Source: Sphingomonadales bacterium (GTDB taxonomy: Bacteria > Pseudomonadota > Alphaproteobacteria > Sphingomonadales > Sphingomonadaceae). Taken from it: DNA of 38,768 nt. Location of the stretch: contig JAIYAA010000088.1 of NCBI GenBank assembly GCA_027489295.1, positions 1 through 38,768 of the forward strand, in the 5' to 3' direction. A program made the position numbers and the translations under genes. Shown one piece after another: positions 1 to 7,726 of this stretch; within the stretch, counting starts at the first letter, position 1, and each line of letters starts with the position of its first letter. A model generated the notes under the pieces. It made no database searches. It was given only the letters and a program-made list of their open reading frames with translations, and had not been told where the DNA came from.

Positions 1-30
1 GGCATCGCGGGCACGGCTGCCCGCGATGCC
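1..30 (-). terminator. GC-rich perfect hairpin, likely terminator
   Basis: Perfect 13-bp inverted repeat (GGCATCGCGGGCA / TGCCCGCGATGCC) with a 4-nt loop. It lies 7 bases past the stop codon of the entericidin-like gene on the minus strand. The expected U-tract would fall outside the window, so the call rests on the stem and its position. Confidence 0.6.
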
Positions 31-37
31 GGGTCGG

Positions 38-181
38 TTATTTCTTGTGGTTCTGGCCCGAGGCGTCCGAGACCGCCGAACCGGCCGAGCGGACGTCCTT
101 GCCGACGCCGTTCACGGTGTTGCAGGCCCCGAGGGTGAGCAGGCCGAGCGCGGCGACGAGGGGTAGGGTCTTGCGGATCAT
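38..181 (-). CDS. Entericidin-like small lipoprotein
   Basis: A 47-residue protein. An N-terminal MIRK is followed by a hydrophobic stretch and the lipobox LTLGAC (Cys20), then a short Gly/Ser/Asn-rich tail ending NHKK. This is the layout of the entericidin A/B (EcnA/B) family of tiny envelope lipoproteins. In alphaproteobacteria these often accompany stress genes and need not be toxin-antitoxin pairs. The ATG is preceded by GAAAGGAA at good spacing. It is the last gene of a minus-strand cluster with two CsbD-like genes and a membrane protein, and ends at a strong hairpin. Only one entericidin gene is present, so an antidote/toxin role is not supported by context. Confidence 0.8.
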   Translation of the reverse strand: MIRKTLPLVAALGLLTLGACNTVNGVGKDVRSAGSAVSDASGQNHKK

Positions 182-219
182 GCGAGATTCCTTTCGGTTG
201 CTATTGCTAGGCAGAGAGT

Positions 220-477
220 TCAGTCGCGGCGGCCGATCAGCGCGGCGCCGGCGAGCAGCGCCACCGAGCCGGCAGCGGCCAGGGCGAGCAGCGGGTGATC
301 GCGCACCGCGCCGCGGACCTGGTCGAGCGTCTCGCCGAAGCGGCGCTCAAGCCCGCCTTCCACCTTGCGGGCGGCGCCGCGTGCCTCGGTCTTGCGATCC
401 CCGGCGACCTTGCCGAGACCTTCCTCGGCACCGCCGACGACTTCCTTCACGGCACCTGCGATACGATGGGTATCCAT
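220..477 (-). CDS. CsbD-like stress protein with C-terminal membrane anchor
   Basis: An 85-residue protein. Residues 1-45 match the CsbD pattern (MDTHRIAGAVKEVVGG... then GKVAGDRKTEARGAARKVEGG). An amphipathic linker follows, then a hydrophobic segment around 62-81 (LLALAAAGSVALLAGAALIG) and a short charged end. CsbD proteins are small, hydrophilic and stress-induced, with no known enzymatic role. The added C-terminal membrane segment resembles the YqjD/ElaB arrangement and suggests anchoring at the inner membrane. It lies 25 nt after the 503-1375 gene and 38 nt before the entericidin gene, so co-transcription is likely. Confidence 0.8.
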   Translation of the reverse strand: MDTHRIAGAVKEVVGGAEEGLGKVAGDRKTEARGAARKVEGGLERRFGETLDQVRGAVRDHPLLALAAAGSVALLAGAALIGRRD

Positions 478-502
478 GCTTCTTCTCCTTGGTTGCTAAA
501 CT

Positions 503-1375
503 TCAGGCTTCGGTTTCGGTGGTGCGGCGGGTGGCGACGATGCCGCCCCCGATCGCGGCGCCCGCACCCAGCAGCATCACCAGGAACATCGCGAAGGCAC
601 TGCCGGCGGCGACGCTGGCGCCCGCGCTGCCCGCATTCTTCGCGGTCTGGAGCGCGTCGTTCTTGGTAGCGACGAACTGGCGGCGGGCCTTTTCGACGCG
701 GGCCATGGCTTCCTGCTGGCTCACGCTGTCCTGCACTGCGATGATCTGCGCGATCCGCTGTTCGGCGGCCTGGCCCTCGGTACCGCCGCGCGCCATGGCG
801 GGCAGCTCGGCGATCATCGCCTTGCGGGCCTGTTCGGGCGTCATGTCCTTCGGGTCGCTCGGCGTGGTGTCGAGCAGGGCCGAGACCTGGGCGTCGACGG
901 CGCTCTCATCCACACCGGCCGCCTTGGCGAGCGTGGGCGTCACCGCACCGGCACCGGCGACGGTGGTCGAGGCGACGGTCCCGACGGTGCGGAAGGCGCT
1001 GCCGACCAGACCGCCGATCGCCGAGGTGAGCAGATAGAAGGTGAGCAGCAGCGTCAGCGCCCAGATGGCGAGGCCGTGCGCGGCGCCGTCGAACGGGCGG
1101 CGGAGCTTGGCCACCCGCGCGGCGCCGTAGGAACCCAGGCCCAGCGCGATCACGCTGCTGATCGTCCACCAGGCGAGCGCGCCGATGCCAAGGCCGCCGG
1201 CGCTGGGGCCGCTATTCTGCGCGGGGTCGATCGTCGAGAAGCCGATCGCCGCACCCAGCAGCGCGAGCATCAGCTCGACGGCCAGCGCGATCACCGCGCC
1301 CGCGAGGATCGCGGACCAGCTGACACGGGGGACCGGACGTACGGCCAGACGGGTATCGTAGATTGCGGTTGCCAT
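503..1375 (-). CDS. Multi-pass membrane protein, unknown function
   Basis: A 290-residue protein from the ATG at 1375, which has GGAG 8 nt upstream. An alternative start 14 codons earlier overlaps the preceding CsbD gene and is less likely. Membrane segments are visible near the N-terminus (SAILAGAVIALAVELMLALL), around residues 65-85 (ISSVIALGLGSYGAA), around 95-115 (IWALTLLLTFYLLTSAIGG) and at the C-terminus (FAMFLVMLLGAGAAIGGGIV). Between them sits a soluble, Ala/Glu/Gln-rich region of about 110 residues. The architecture resembles hypothetical proteins of alphaproteobacteria sometimes labelled PhnA-like. Its neighbours (CsbD, entericidin) suggest an envelope stress role, which is inference. 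Confidence 0.7.
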   Translation of the reverse strand: MATAIYDTRLAVRPVPRVSWSAILAGAVIALAVELMLALLGAAIGFSTIDPAQNSGPSAGGLGIGALAWWTISSVIALGLGSYGAARVAKLRRPFDGAAHGLAIWALTLLLTFYLLTSAIGGLVGSAFRTVGTVASTTVAGAGAVTPTLAKAAGVDESAVDAQVSALLDTTPSDPKDMTPEQARKAMIAELPAMARGGTEGQAAEQRIAQIIAVQDSVSQQEAMARVEKARRQFVATKNDALQTAKNAGSAGASVAAGSAFAMFLVMLLGAGAAIGGGIVATRRTTETEA

Positions 1376-1413
1376 TGCGGCATCTCCTGCTCTGGGGGGA
1401 AACGGAGTTGCGG

Positions 1414-1599
1414 TCACTTCCCGCCCGCCTTCGTCTTCGCCGCTTCTGCGATCCTGCCGGCGCCGGCCTCGGCCTTGCCTGCCAGCTTTTCGGCGGCGCC
1501 TTCGGCCTGGATCCGGCGGTCGCCGGTGATCTTGCCGATCGCTTCCTTGATCGAGCCCTTCAGCGCATGGGCCTCACCCTTGATACGATGATCGTTCAT
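1414..1599 (-). CDS. CsbD family stress protein
   Basis: A 61-residue hydrophilic protein, MNDHRIKGEAHALKGSIKEA followed by IGKITGDRRIQAEGAAEKLAGKA. This is a clear CsbD motif with the repeated K-G/A-E pattern. The family is induced by general stress in many bacteria and its molecular role is unknown. AAGGA lies 8 nt upstream of the ATG. It is the first gene of the minus-strand stress cluster (CsbD, membrane protein, CsbD with anchor, entericidin), downstream of the PAS-LuxR gene but separated from it by a terminator-like hairpin. A second hairpin sits in its leader. Confidence 0.88.
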   Translation of the reverse strand: MNDHRIKGEAHALKGSIKEAIGKITGDRRIQAEGAAEKLAGKAEAGAGRIAEAAKTKAGGK

Positions 1600-1622
1600 C
1601 GGTTCGTCCTTCTGGTCTGAGG

Positions 1623-1642
1623 CGCGGGGAGAAGGCCCCGCG
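1623..1642 (-). other. Hairpin in the CsbD leader
   Basis: Perfect 7-bp inverted repeat CGCGGGG-N6-CCCCGCG, 24 nt upstream of the CsbD start codon. It has no U-tract, so it is more likely an mRNA stability or translation-control hairpin than a terminator. Confidence 0.4.
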
Positions 1643-1675
1643 TCCATGGTGAAGAAATGGCGGATGGCGGGGGGT

Positions 1676-1714
1676 AAAAAGAGATGCGGAAGTACCAATT
1701 CATGTGGTGCTTCC
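1676..1714 (-). terminator. Rho-independent terminator of the PAS-LuxR gene
   Basis: On the minus strand a 9-bp stem with one mismatch (GGAAGCACC / GGTACTTCC) and a 9-nt loop is followed by CATCTCTTTTTA. It starts 14 nt after the stop codon of the regulator. The U-tract and location support termination. The long loop makes it a moderate terminator. Confidence 0.6.
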
Positions 1715-1727
1715 GGACCAGAATTGA

Positions 1728-3203
1728 TCATTTTATCGGGCGCTGGAGCGGGTAACCGCGCTCGCGCGCCCACAGGATCGCCTGGGCGCGGCGGTTGACG
1801 CCTATCTTGGCATAGACCCGGGCGACATGGTTGCGCAGCGTGTTGCGCGAGACGCCCATCTCGCGGGCGATGGTGGCATCATCGCCGCCCTCGCACAGCA
1901 GGCTGAGCACTTCCTTCTCGCGGCGGGTGAGCTCGCTGGTCTCGACCGGCCGCGCCGACCCATGCGGATTGCGCAGATTGGCGAGCTTCTCGACCACCGA
2001 GCGGCTGAACCAGTTGGTATCCTGCATCACCGCCTCGATCGCGCCGATCAGCTCCAGCTCGTTGTGCCGACGGGCATGGATATCCTGCACCACCCACAGG
2101 ATGCAGGTGTCGCGGCGCAGCGGGATCGCGGCTGCGGAAACCAGGCAGTCGGTGATCGCGCCTTCCTTGGTTCGGATGCGGGCATCGAGGCTGCGGAAGT
2201 CGGTCCGCTCCACCAGCATCGCGCAGGCCTTTTTGAGGAAGCCGCCGTCCTCGAACAGGCGGAGTGCCGCCATGCGCTGGCCCATTGCCTCGTCGCTCGA
2301 CCAGCCGCTCAGCTGGTGGAAGGCGTCGTTGGTGTCGCACAGCGCGAGGTCGTCGCGGGTGGTGATCGCCATCGCGACGGGGGCGAGGCGGAAGGTGGTG
2401 ACGAACCGCTCCTCGCTGTGGCGCAACTCGTTCTCGGCCTGGCGGCGGGGCTCGAGGTCGGCGAACGAGAACAGCATGCAGGCTTCCTCGTCCAGCTCGA
2501 CCGGCTGGCCGGCGACGATCACCAGCTTGCGGCCGCCATCGGGCAGCTCGAGGTCCGCCTGCATCTGCGGCACGGTGCGCCCCTCGCGGATGCGTTCCTT
2601 GGCGGTGTCGAGGTCGGCAGCGTCCTTCAGCACGTCGATGTCGTAGAGCGAGCGGCCCAGCACCTCGTCGCGGGCATAGCCGGTGAGGTCGAGAAAGCCC
2701 TGGTTGACCTTCACATAGCGCTGGTCGGACAGGCGGAGGATCACCGCGGGGGCGGGATTGACGTTGAAGGTGCGCTCGAAGCGCTGCTCGGCCTCGAAGC
2801 GCTGCGACACGTCCTGCAGGACGAGGACGAGCAGGTCTGGCCGCCCATCGGCATCGCCGATCACCAGGCTGCGGACCTCGTGGATCCAGCGGGCATCCGC
2901 GTCACCGGCGGGGACGACCTCGACCACCACCTCGTCGAAGCTCTCGCCTGCCAGCACCCGGTCGAGCGGATAGTCGCCACGGTCGAGCCGGTGGTTGTTG
3001 CGGTAGCGCAGCTGGAAGCGTTCGCGATAGGCGTCGACGTCGGTGCCCAGGTCGCCAACGGTCTCCACCCCATGCATCCGCAGCGCCGCGTCGTTCGCCC
3101 AGCGGATCTTCTGGTCGGTGTCGACCAGGATCACGCCTTCGCGAAGGCCGGAGATGATGTGACGGAGCTGGGGAAGGTCGATGGAAGGATGGTCGATGCT
3201 CAT
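1728..3203 (-). CDS. Triple-PAS, LuxR-type transcriptional regulator
   Basis: A 491-residue cytoplasmic regulator. Three PAS-type sensor modules lie in series: roughly residues 10-140 (GVILVDTDQKIRWANDAALRMHG), 145-260 (NPAPAVILRLSDQRYVKVNQ, LTGYARDEVLGRSLYDID) and 270-390 (APVAMAITTRDDLALCDTND, LSGWSSDEAMGQRM). A C-terminal LuxR/GerE helix-turn-helix follows (SELTRREKEVLSLLCEG, ATIAREMGVSRNTLRNHVAR). There is no kinase or receiver domain, so signals are probably read directly by the PAS folds. The start at MSIDHPSIDL is chosen because the 21 extra residues of the longer form (ATG at 3266) look non-domain and would cover a 12-bp palindrome. Neither start has a good ribosome site. Its position upstream of the stress cluster suggests, but does not prove, that it regulates those genes. 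Confidence 0.85.
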   Translation of the reverse strand: MSIDHPSIDLPQLRHIISGLREGVILVDTDQKIRWANDAALRMHGVETVGDLGTDVDAYRERFQLRYRNNHRLDRGDYPLDRVLAGESFDEVVVEVVPAGDADARWIHEVRSLVIGDADGRPDLLVLVLQDVSQRFEAEQRFERTFNVNPAPAVILRLSDQRYVKVNQGFLDLTGYARDEVLGRSLYDIDVLKDAADLDTAKERIREGRTVPQMQADLELPDGGRKLVIVAGQPVELDEEACMLFSFADLEPRRQAENELRHSEERFVTTFRLAPVAMAITTRDDLALCDTNDAFHQLSGWSSDEAMGQRMAALRLFEDGGFLKKACAMLVERTDFRSLDARIRTKEGAITDCLVSAAAIPLRRDTCILWVVQDIHARRHNELELIGAIEAVMQDTNWFSRSVVEKLANLRNPHGSARPVETSELTRREKEVLSLLCEGGDDATIAREMGVSRNTLRNHVARVYAKIGVNRRAQAILWARERGYPLQRPIK

Positions 3204-3221
3204 GAACCCGCGCGACGCAAT

Positions 3222-3233
3222 TTCGTATACGAA
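3222..3233. promoter_or_regulatory. Perfect 12-bp palindrome, candidate operator
   Basis: TTCGTATACGAA, a perfect dyad 19 nt upstream of the preferred start of the PAS-LuxR gene. LuxR-type HTH proteins bind dyads of about this size, so autoregulation is possible. If the gene starts at 3266 instead, the dyad lies inside the coding sequence. Confidence 0.3.
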
Positions 3234-3266
3234 GCGCTGAACGTGCAGGTACGCGCGGGGATGCAT

Positions 3267-3682
3267 GTTTGCAGGCCTAGGGGTTTTTACGGAGCTTTCG
3301 CGGCGGATCTATGGGCTGCCGCCGGTTTGGCGGAAACCAAGACAAGGTGTGTTCCAGGCAGCCGCCGTATCTGTTTCCGGATCTTCGTTCGCTGGTGCGG
3401 TCGAGCGGCGTTCGCGGTAGCCCAATCGGTGACACCGCTACTCAGAAAAGCGTGTCAACTTGTTGCCGCAAAGCTATCGCAAAAAATGATTTTGCTGCGT
3501 TGGTGGACGGCGTAGCGCTAGCGGATCGGACCGTTCTAATGTGCTGGCGCAGCCGCTTGTGGATAGGGTCGATCGCCGCGCTGCTGCTTACCGGGGGAAT
3601 CCGCGTCGCGGCCAAGGGGTCCGACACGCTCTGTCCGCGGCGGTAATCGAACCTCGGCCGCATTTGTGAGCAGGATGATGAC
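3267..3682. other. Intergenic region without a supported gene
   Basis: About 416 bases (479 from the preferred start at 3203) between the divergent PAS-LuxR and M61-like genes. Short open frames exist on both strands, but none has a recognisable domain, a good ribosome site or alphaproteobacterial codon bias. The stretch around 3450-3500 is locally AT-richer and could hold promoters for both genes. No clear -35/-10 pair was assigned. Confidence 0.4.
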
Positions 3683-4309
3683 ATGCGGCTTCGTCTAGGC
3701 ATCGCCACCCTGTCGCTGCTGTCTGTCGCGCCTCCGGCCGTGTCGCAGACCGTTCATTACACCTTGGCGCCCGAGGTTTCCGGCGGCGACCTTACGGCAT
3801 TGCGGGTGGAGGTCCGCTTCCGCGCAGGCGCGTCCGGCACCACCGACTTTCGATGGGACGACGGATGGAACGCCGAGCACCGGCTGTGGCAATCGACGCG
3901 CGACCTCAACGTCGCGGGCGCCCGCGCCGTAAAACGAGGCGCCGACGGACATTGGCGGATCCCCGAGGACAGCTTCGGCCCCTGCGCTACGATCGTGACC
4001 GAGCAGCGCCCTGTCTTCGCACGGGGCTTCGATGCGGAAGCGACCGCTGCGGCGGACAACGTCGTGACCGGCATCGATCCGCGCCACCCCGCCTATGCGG
4101 CTGGCCTTCGCAACGGCATGAAGATCCTCGAGCGTACCGAGGGCGAGCCGGACAATGCACTCGTTCCCTATGCCTTGCTGGTCGAGGATCGGGGCGCGAA
4201 ACGCACCATTCGCTACCTGTCGCAGGGCGAGGAAAGTATTGCCGTCCAACAAATGCGGATCAGACAGCCCGATGCGGCGGGATGCCGGCGCACTTTGGGT
4301 GGATTGTAG
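3683..4309 (+). CDS. Secreted M61-like protein lacking the peptidase domain
   Basis: A 208-residue protein with a signal peptide (residues 1-21, ending AVSQ). Residues 22-92 resemble the N-terminal beta domain of M61 glycyl-aminopeptidase-like proteins (HYTLAPEVSGGDLTALRVEV, TDFRWDDGW). From about residue 98 the sequence jumps to the M61 C-terminus: FGPCATI, then a PDZ-type segment (GIDPRHPAYAAGLRNGMKIL and YLSQGEE near the end). Intact family members are about 550-600 residues and carry an HEXXH thermolysin-like domain between these parts. Here that domain is absent but the frame is kept. It may be a decayed gene with an in-frame deletion or a small secreted PDZ protein. The assignment is from recognition of family motifs. 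Confidence 0.65.
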   Translation: MRLRLGIATLSLLSVAPPAVSQTVHYTLAPEVSGGDLTALRVEVRFRAGASGTTDFRWDDGWNAEHRLWQSTRDLNVAGARAVKRGADGHWRIPEDSFGPCATIVTEQRPVFARGFDAEATAAADNVVTGIDPRHPAYAAGLRNGMKILERTEGEPDNALVPYALLVEDRGAKRTIRYLSQGEESIAVQQMRIRQPDAAGCRRTLGGL

Positions 4310-4612
4310 GGCATGAAACCGAACTGACTATCATAAGTGCGCATCACGCAAGTCCTTCGAGAATGACGTTCTCGAGCCGTTAGAAGTTGGCGGACTTGAA
4401 GCGCTATCCCCCCAGACTTGTACCGGGCAGTCCACATCTCGATGCAATTGTCGAAACCGATCCTTCCGGACGGCCGCTTTTGGCCGAAGCCGACCTTCCG
4501 GTAGTCGAAAGTGAAGGACGGCTTCGCACCCAAACCTCGCCGCATTGAAACTCCACAGCCTTGCCCAAGTCATCAACCTCGCAATGTATCTCCATCAGGG
4601 CCGAGCGCCTGT
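4310..4612. other. Intergenic region, possible gene remnant, with inverted repeat
   Basis: About 303 bases of noticeably lower GC than the flanks, between convergent genes. It holds a perfect 7-bp inverted repeat TCGAGAA-N5-TTCTCGA at 4357-4375, which lacks a T-tract. Short minus-strand frames (for example from about 4595 down to 4404) have no recognisable domain. It may be decayed sequence or a long convergent spacer. Confidence 0.3.
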
Positions 4613-7600
4613 TCAGACGGCAGCGGTCGCAAGACCGTTGCTTGTTGACGCCGGATCCGCCGGCTTGATCCGAAACCACAACGCATAGAGTGCGGGCAGG
4701 AACAGCAGCGTCAGGATCGTGCCGCCCAACGTGCCGCCGATCAGCGTCACTGCCATCGATCCCCAGAACACCGACTTGATGAGCGGCACGAAGGCCAGCA
4801 CGGCGGCCAGCGCGGTAAGGATCACCGGCCGCGAGCGTTGTACGGTCGCCTCCACCACCGCGTCATAGGGCGTCATCCCCAGCTTCTCGTTGTCGTGGAT
4901 CTGGCCGATCAGGATCAGCGTGTTGCGCATCAGGATGCCTGCCAGGGCGATCAACCCGAGGATGGCGTTGAAGCCGAAGGGCTGGCCGGTCACGATCAGT
5001 GTTGGCACCACGCCGATCAGGCCCAGCGGCGCGGTGGCCAGCACGATCCCCATCGCCGACAGGCTGCGTACCTGCAGGATGATCACGATCATCATCAGGA
5101 AGATCATGATCGGGAAGATCGGCGCCAGCGCGCTGTTCGCCTTGGCCGCTTCCTCGATCGAGCCGGCGGTTTCGATGCGATAGCCGCTCGGCAGGCCCTG
5201 GATGATCGGCTTGAGCTTGGCGAGCACCGCGGTCGACACGTCGGGCGGCTGCAGCCCGTTGGCGATGTCGCCGCGCACGGTGATGGTCGGCAGGCGGTCG
5301 CGGCGCTGGAGGATGGGATCTTCCATCCGCACCTCGATCTTGCCGATCTGGCTGACCGGCACGCGCTGGCCGTTCGCGCCCATCAGCTGATAGTTGCCGA
5401 TCCGGGCGGGATCGAACCGGTCGCTGCCCGCCGAGCGGGCGACGACCTCGACGGTGCGGATGTCCTCCCGCACTTGGGAGACGGGTGCGCCGCTCAGCAG
5501 GAACTGGAGCTGGTCGGCGACGTCGCTCGAGGTCAGGCCGAAGGCGCGGAGCCGTTCCTGGTCGAGGACGAAGTGCAGCGCCGGTGCGCGATCGCCCCAA
5601 TCGGTATTGACCGTGCGCAGCATCGGATCGGTCTGCATCAATCCCTGCACGCGCTCGGCAATGCCGCGCACCACCGTGAGGTCCGGTCCGGTGACCCGGA
5701 AGGCGACGGGGAAGGGCGAAGGCGGACCGAACACCAGCTGGGTGGCGCGGACGCGCGCCGCCGGGGCGAGCCCGTTGGCCACCGCCTGCCGCAGCTTCCG
5801 CTTCAGCCGATCGCGCGCCGACTCGTCGGGCGTGCGCACGACGACCTTGGCGAAGGACGGATCGGGCAGCTCGGGCGAGAGCGACATGAAGAAGCGGGGT
5901 GCGCCCTGGCCGATATAGGAAGTGACGATCTTCGCCTCGGGCTGCTGCTGCAGCCATGCCTCGACCTGGCCGGCGGCCGCGCTGGTCTGGGCGAGTGCGG
6001 TGCCCTTGGGCATCTGCACCTCGACGAGCAGTTCGGGGCGATCCGAGGTGGGGAAAAACTGCTTCCTGACCAGCGCCATGCCCGCCCCGGCGACGAGGAA
6101 CGCGCCGAGGGTGATCAGCGTGACATACTTCTTGCGCAGCACCGCCCAGGCGATGATGCTCCGCACGCGCTGGTAGCGCGGCGTCTGGTAGATGGCGTGA
6201 TGGCCGCCCTCCACCGGTTTGATATGGGGCAGCATCTTCACGCCCATATACGGGGTGAAGATCACCGCGACGAACCACGACGCGATCAGCGCGAAGCCGA
6301 CGACCCAGAAGATGTTGCCGGCATATTCGCCCGCGGTCGATTGCGCGAAGCCGACCGGCATCAGCCCGATCACCGTGACCAGCGTGCCCGCCAGCATCGG
6401 TGCGGCGGTGTGGCTCCAGGCATAGGCGGAGGCGCGGATGCGATCATAGCCTTCCTCCATCTTTACGACCATCATCTCGATCGCGATGATCGCATCGTCG
6501 ACCAGCAGGCCGAGCGCGAGGATCAGCGCGCCCAGCGTGATCCGGTCGAGCACGCGGCCCGTCGCCCACATCACCACCAGCGCGATCGCCAGCGTGAGCG
6601 GCACGGCGGCCGCCACCACCAGGCCCACGCGCCAGCCGAGGCTGATCAGGCTGACGATCATCACGATCGCCAGCGCTTCGAGGAAGGTGTGCATGAACTG
6701 ATCGACGGCTTCGCTGATGTTCACCGACTGATCGGTGACCGGCGTGAGGGTCATGCCGAGCGGCAGTTCCTTCTGGACCTTGGCCACTTCGGCATTGAGC
6801 GCCTTGCCCAGTTCCAGGCCGTTCCACCCTTCGCGCATCACGACGCTGAGCAGCAGGGCGGGCTCGCCGCCGCTGCGGATCAGGAAGGTTGCGGGATCCT
6901 CATAGCCGCGCTCGACCTTGGCGATTTCCGAGAGGCGCAGGCTGTTGCCGTTGACGATGATCGGCAGGTCGCGGATCTTCGACAGGTCGTCGAACGCACC
7001 GTCGAGGCGGATCGCGACCTGCTGCCCCTTGGTTTCGATCGAGCCTGCAGGGGTGACGAGGTTCTGCTTCGCCAGCGCACCGAAGATATCGCGCACGGAG
7101 ACGCCCAGCGTCGCCAGGCGCTGCTCGGTGAACTCGACATAGATGCGCTGCGGCCGTTCGCCGACGATGTTGATCTTGTTGACGCCCGGCACGTGCAGCA
7201 GCCGCTGGCGCAGCGTTTCCGCCTCGCGCGCGAGGTTGCGCTGGGGTTCGCCCTTGGCCTTCAGCGCGTAGAGCGCGAAGCTCACATCGCCATATTCGTC
7301 GTTGACGAACGGACCGACGACGCCGCGCGGCAGCTTCGCCGCTTCGTCGCCCATCTTCTTGCGGGCCTGGTAGAATTGCTCGGGCACGTCGGCCGGCGGG
7401 GTATTGTCGCGCAGCGTCAGCGTGGTGAAGGCAAGACCCGGTCGGGTGAAGGTCTCGCTGCGATCATAATAGCGCAGTTCCTGCAGCCGCTTTTCCAGCG
7501 GCTCCGCGACCTGGTCCTGCATTTCCCGCGCGGTGGCGCCGGGCCAGGCGGTGACCACCGTCATCACCTTGATGGTGAAGCCGGGGTCCTCGGCGCGGCC

Positions 7601-7726
7601 GAGCTTGAGGAAGGCGATCGTGCCCGCCACGATGATCGCGATCAGGAAGAACAAGGTTACCGCGCGCTCGCGCACGGCGAGCGCGGAGAGATTGAAGCCG
7701 TGCTTCTCGGGATCGCCGCCGCTCAC
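4613..7726 (-). CDS. RND efflux pump permease (HAE family)
   Basis: A 1037-residue inner-membrane proton-driven exporter, the usual size for AcrB-type pumps. The GTG start at 7726 overlaps the adaptor stop codon in the 4-nt arrangement GTGA, so translation is coupled. The first membrane helix is at residues 20-40 (TLFFLIAIIVAGTIAFL). The large periplasmic loop follows, with VTAWPGATAREMQDQVAEPL and GVNKINIVGERPQRIYVEF. The TM4 proton-relay motif GLLVDDAIIAIEMM with the Asp-Asp pair is present. The second half repeats the fold (FGFNAILGLIALAGILMRNT) and ends in a terminal helix (TILTLLFLPALYALWF). It would work with the adaptor upstream and the divergent outer-membrane factor. Substrates cannot be read from the sequence. 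Confidence 0.93.
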   Translation of the reverse strand: MSGGDPEKHGFNLSALAVRERAVTLFFLIAIIVAGTIAFLKLGRAEDPGFTIKVMTVVTAWPGATAREMQDQVAEPLEKRLQELRYYDRSETFTRPGLAFTTLTLRDNTPPADVPEQFYQARKKMGDEAAKLPRGVVGPFVNDEYGDVSFALYALKAKGEPQRNLAREAETLRQRLLHVPGVNKINIVGERPQRIYVEFTEQRLATLGVSVRDIFGALAKQNLVTPAGSIETKGQQVAIRLDGAFDDLSKIRDLPIIVNGNSLRLSEIAKVERGYEDPATFLIRSGGEPALLLSVVMREGWNGLELGKALNAEVAKVQKELPLGMTLTPVTDQSVNISEAVDQFMHTFLEALAIVMIVSLISLGWRVGLVVAAAVPLTLAIALVVMWATGRVLDRITLGALILALGLLVDDAIIAIEMMVVKMEEGYDRIRASAYAWSHTAAPMLAGTLVTVIGLMPVGFAQSTAGEYAGNIFWVVGFALIASWFVAVIFTPYMGVKMLPHIKPVEGGHHAIYQTPRYQRVRSIIAWAVLRKKYVTLITLGAFLVAGAGMALVRKQFFPTSDRPELLVEVQMPKGTALAQTSAAAGQVEAWLQQQPEAKIVTSYIGQGAPRFFMSLSPELPDPSFAKVVVRTPDESARDRLKRKLRQAVANGLAPAARVRATQLVFGPPSPFPVAFRVTGPDLTVVRGIAERVQGLMQTDPMLRTVNTDWGDRAPALHFVLDQERLRAFGLTSSDVADQLQFLLSGAPVSQVREDIRTVEVVARSAGSDRFDPARIGNYQLMGANGQRVPVSQIGKIEVRMEDPILQRRDRLPTITVRGDIANGLQPPDVSTAVLAKLKPIIQGLPSGYRIETAGSIEEAAKANSALAPIFPIMIFLMMIVIILQVRSLSAMGIVLATAPLGLIGVVPTLIVTGQPFGFNAILGLIALAGILMRNTLILIGQIHDNEKLGMTPYDAVVEATVQRSRPVILTALAAVLAFVPLIKSVFWGSMAVTLIGGTLGGTILTLLFLPALYALWFRIKPADPASTSNGLATAAV

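Noticed and set aside
38..477. Entericidin plus neighbouring small gene as a toxin-antitoxin pair
   Set aside because: Only one entericidin-like lipoprotein is present; the adjacent small gene is CsbD-like, not a second entericidin.
1676..1714. EcfG-type general stress promoter (GGAAC-N17-CGTT) before the CsbD gene
   Set aside because: The GGAAG here is one arm of the terminator hairpin and no CGTT lies at the needed distance.
1827..3515. 562-residue plus-strand open frame opposite the PAS-LuxR gene
   Set aside because: It is the antisense shadow of a gene with clear PAS and LuxR motifs; long shadows are common in GC-rich DNA.
3311..3646. 111-residue open frame upstream of the M61-like gene
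   Set aside because: No ribosome site, no domain and codon use unlike the neighbours; likely a chance frame in the divergent promoter region.
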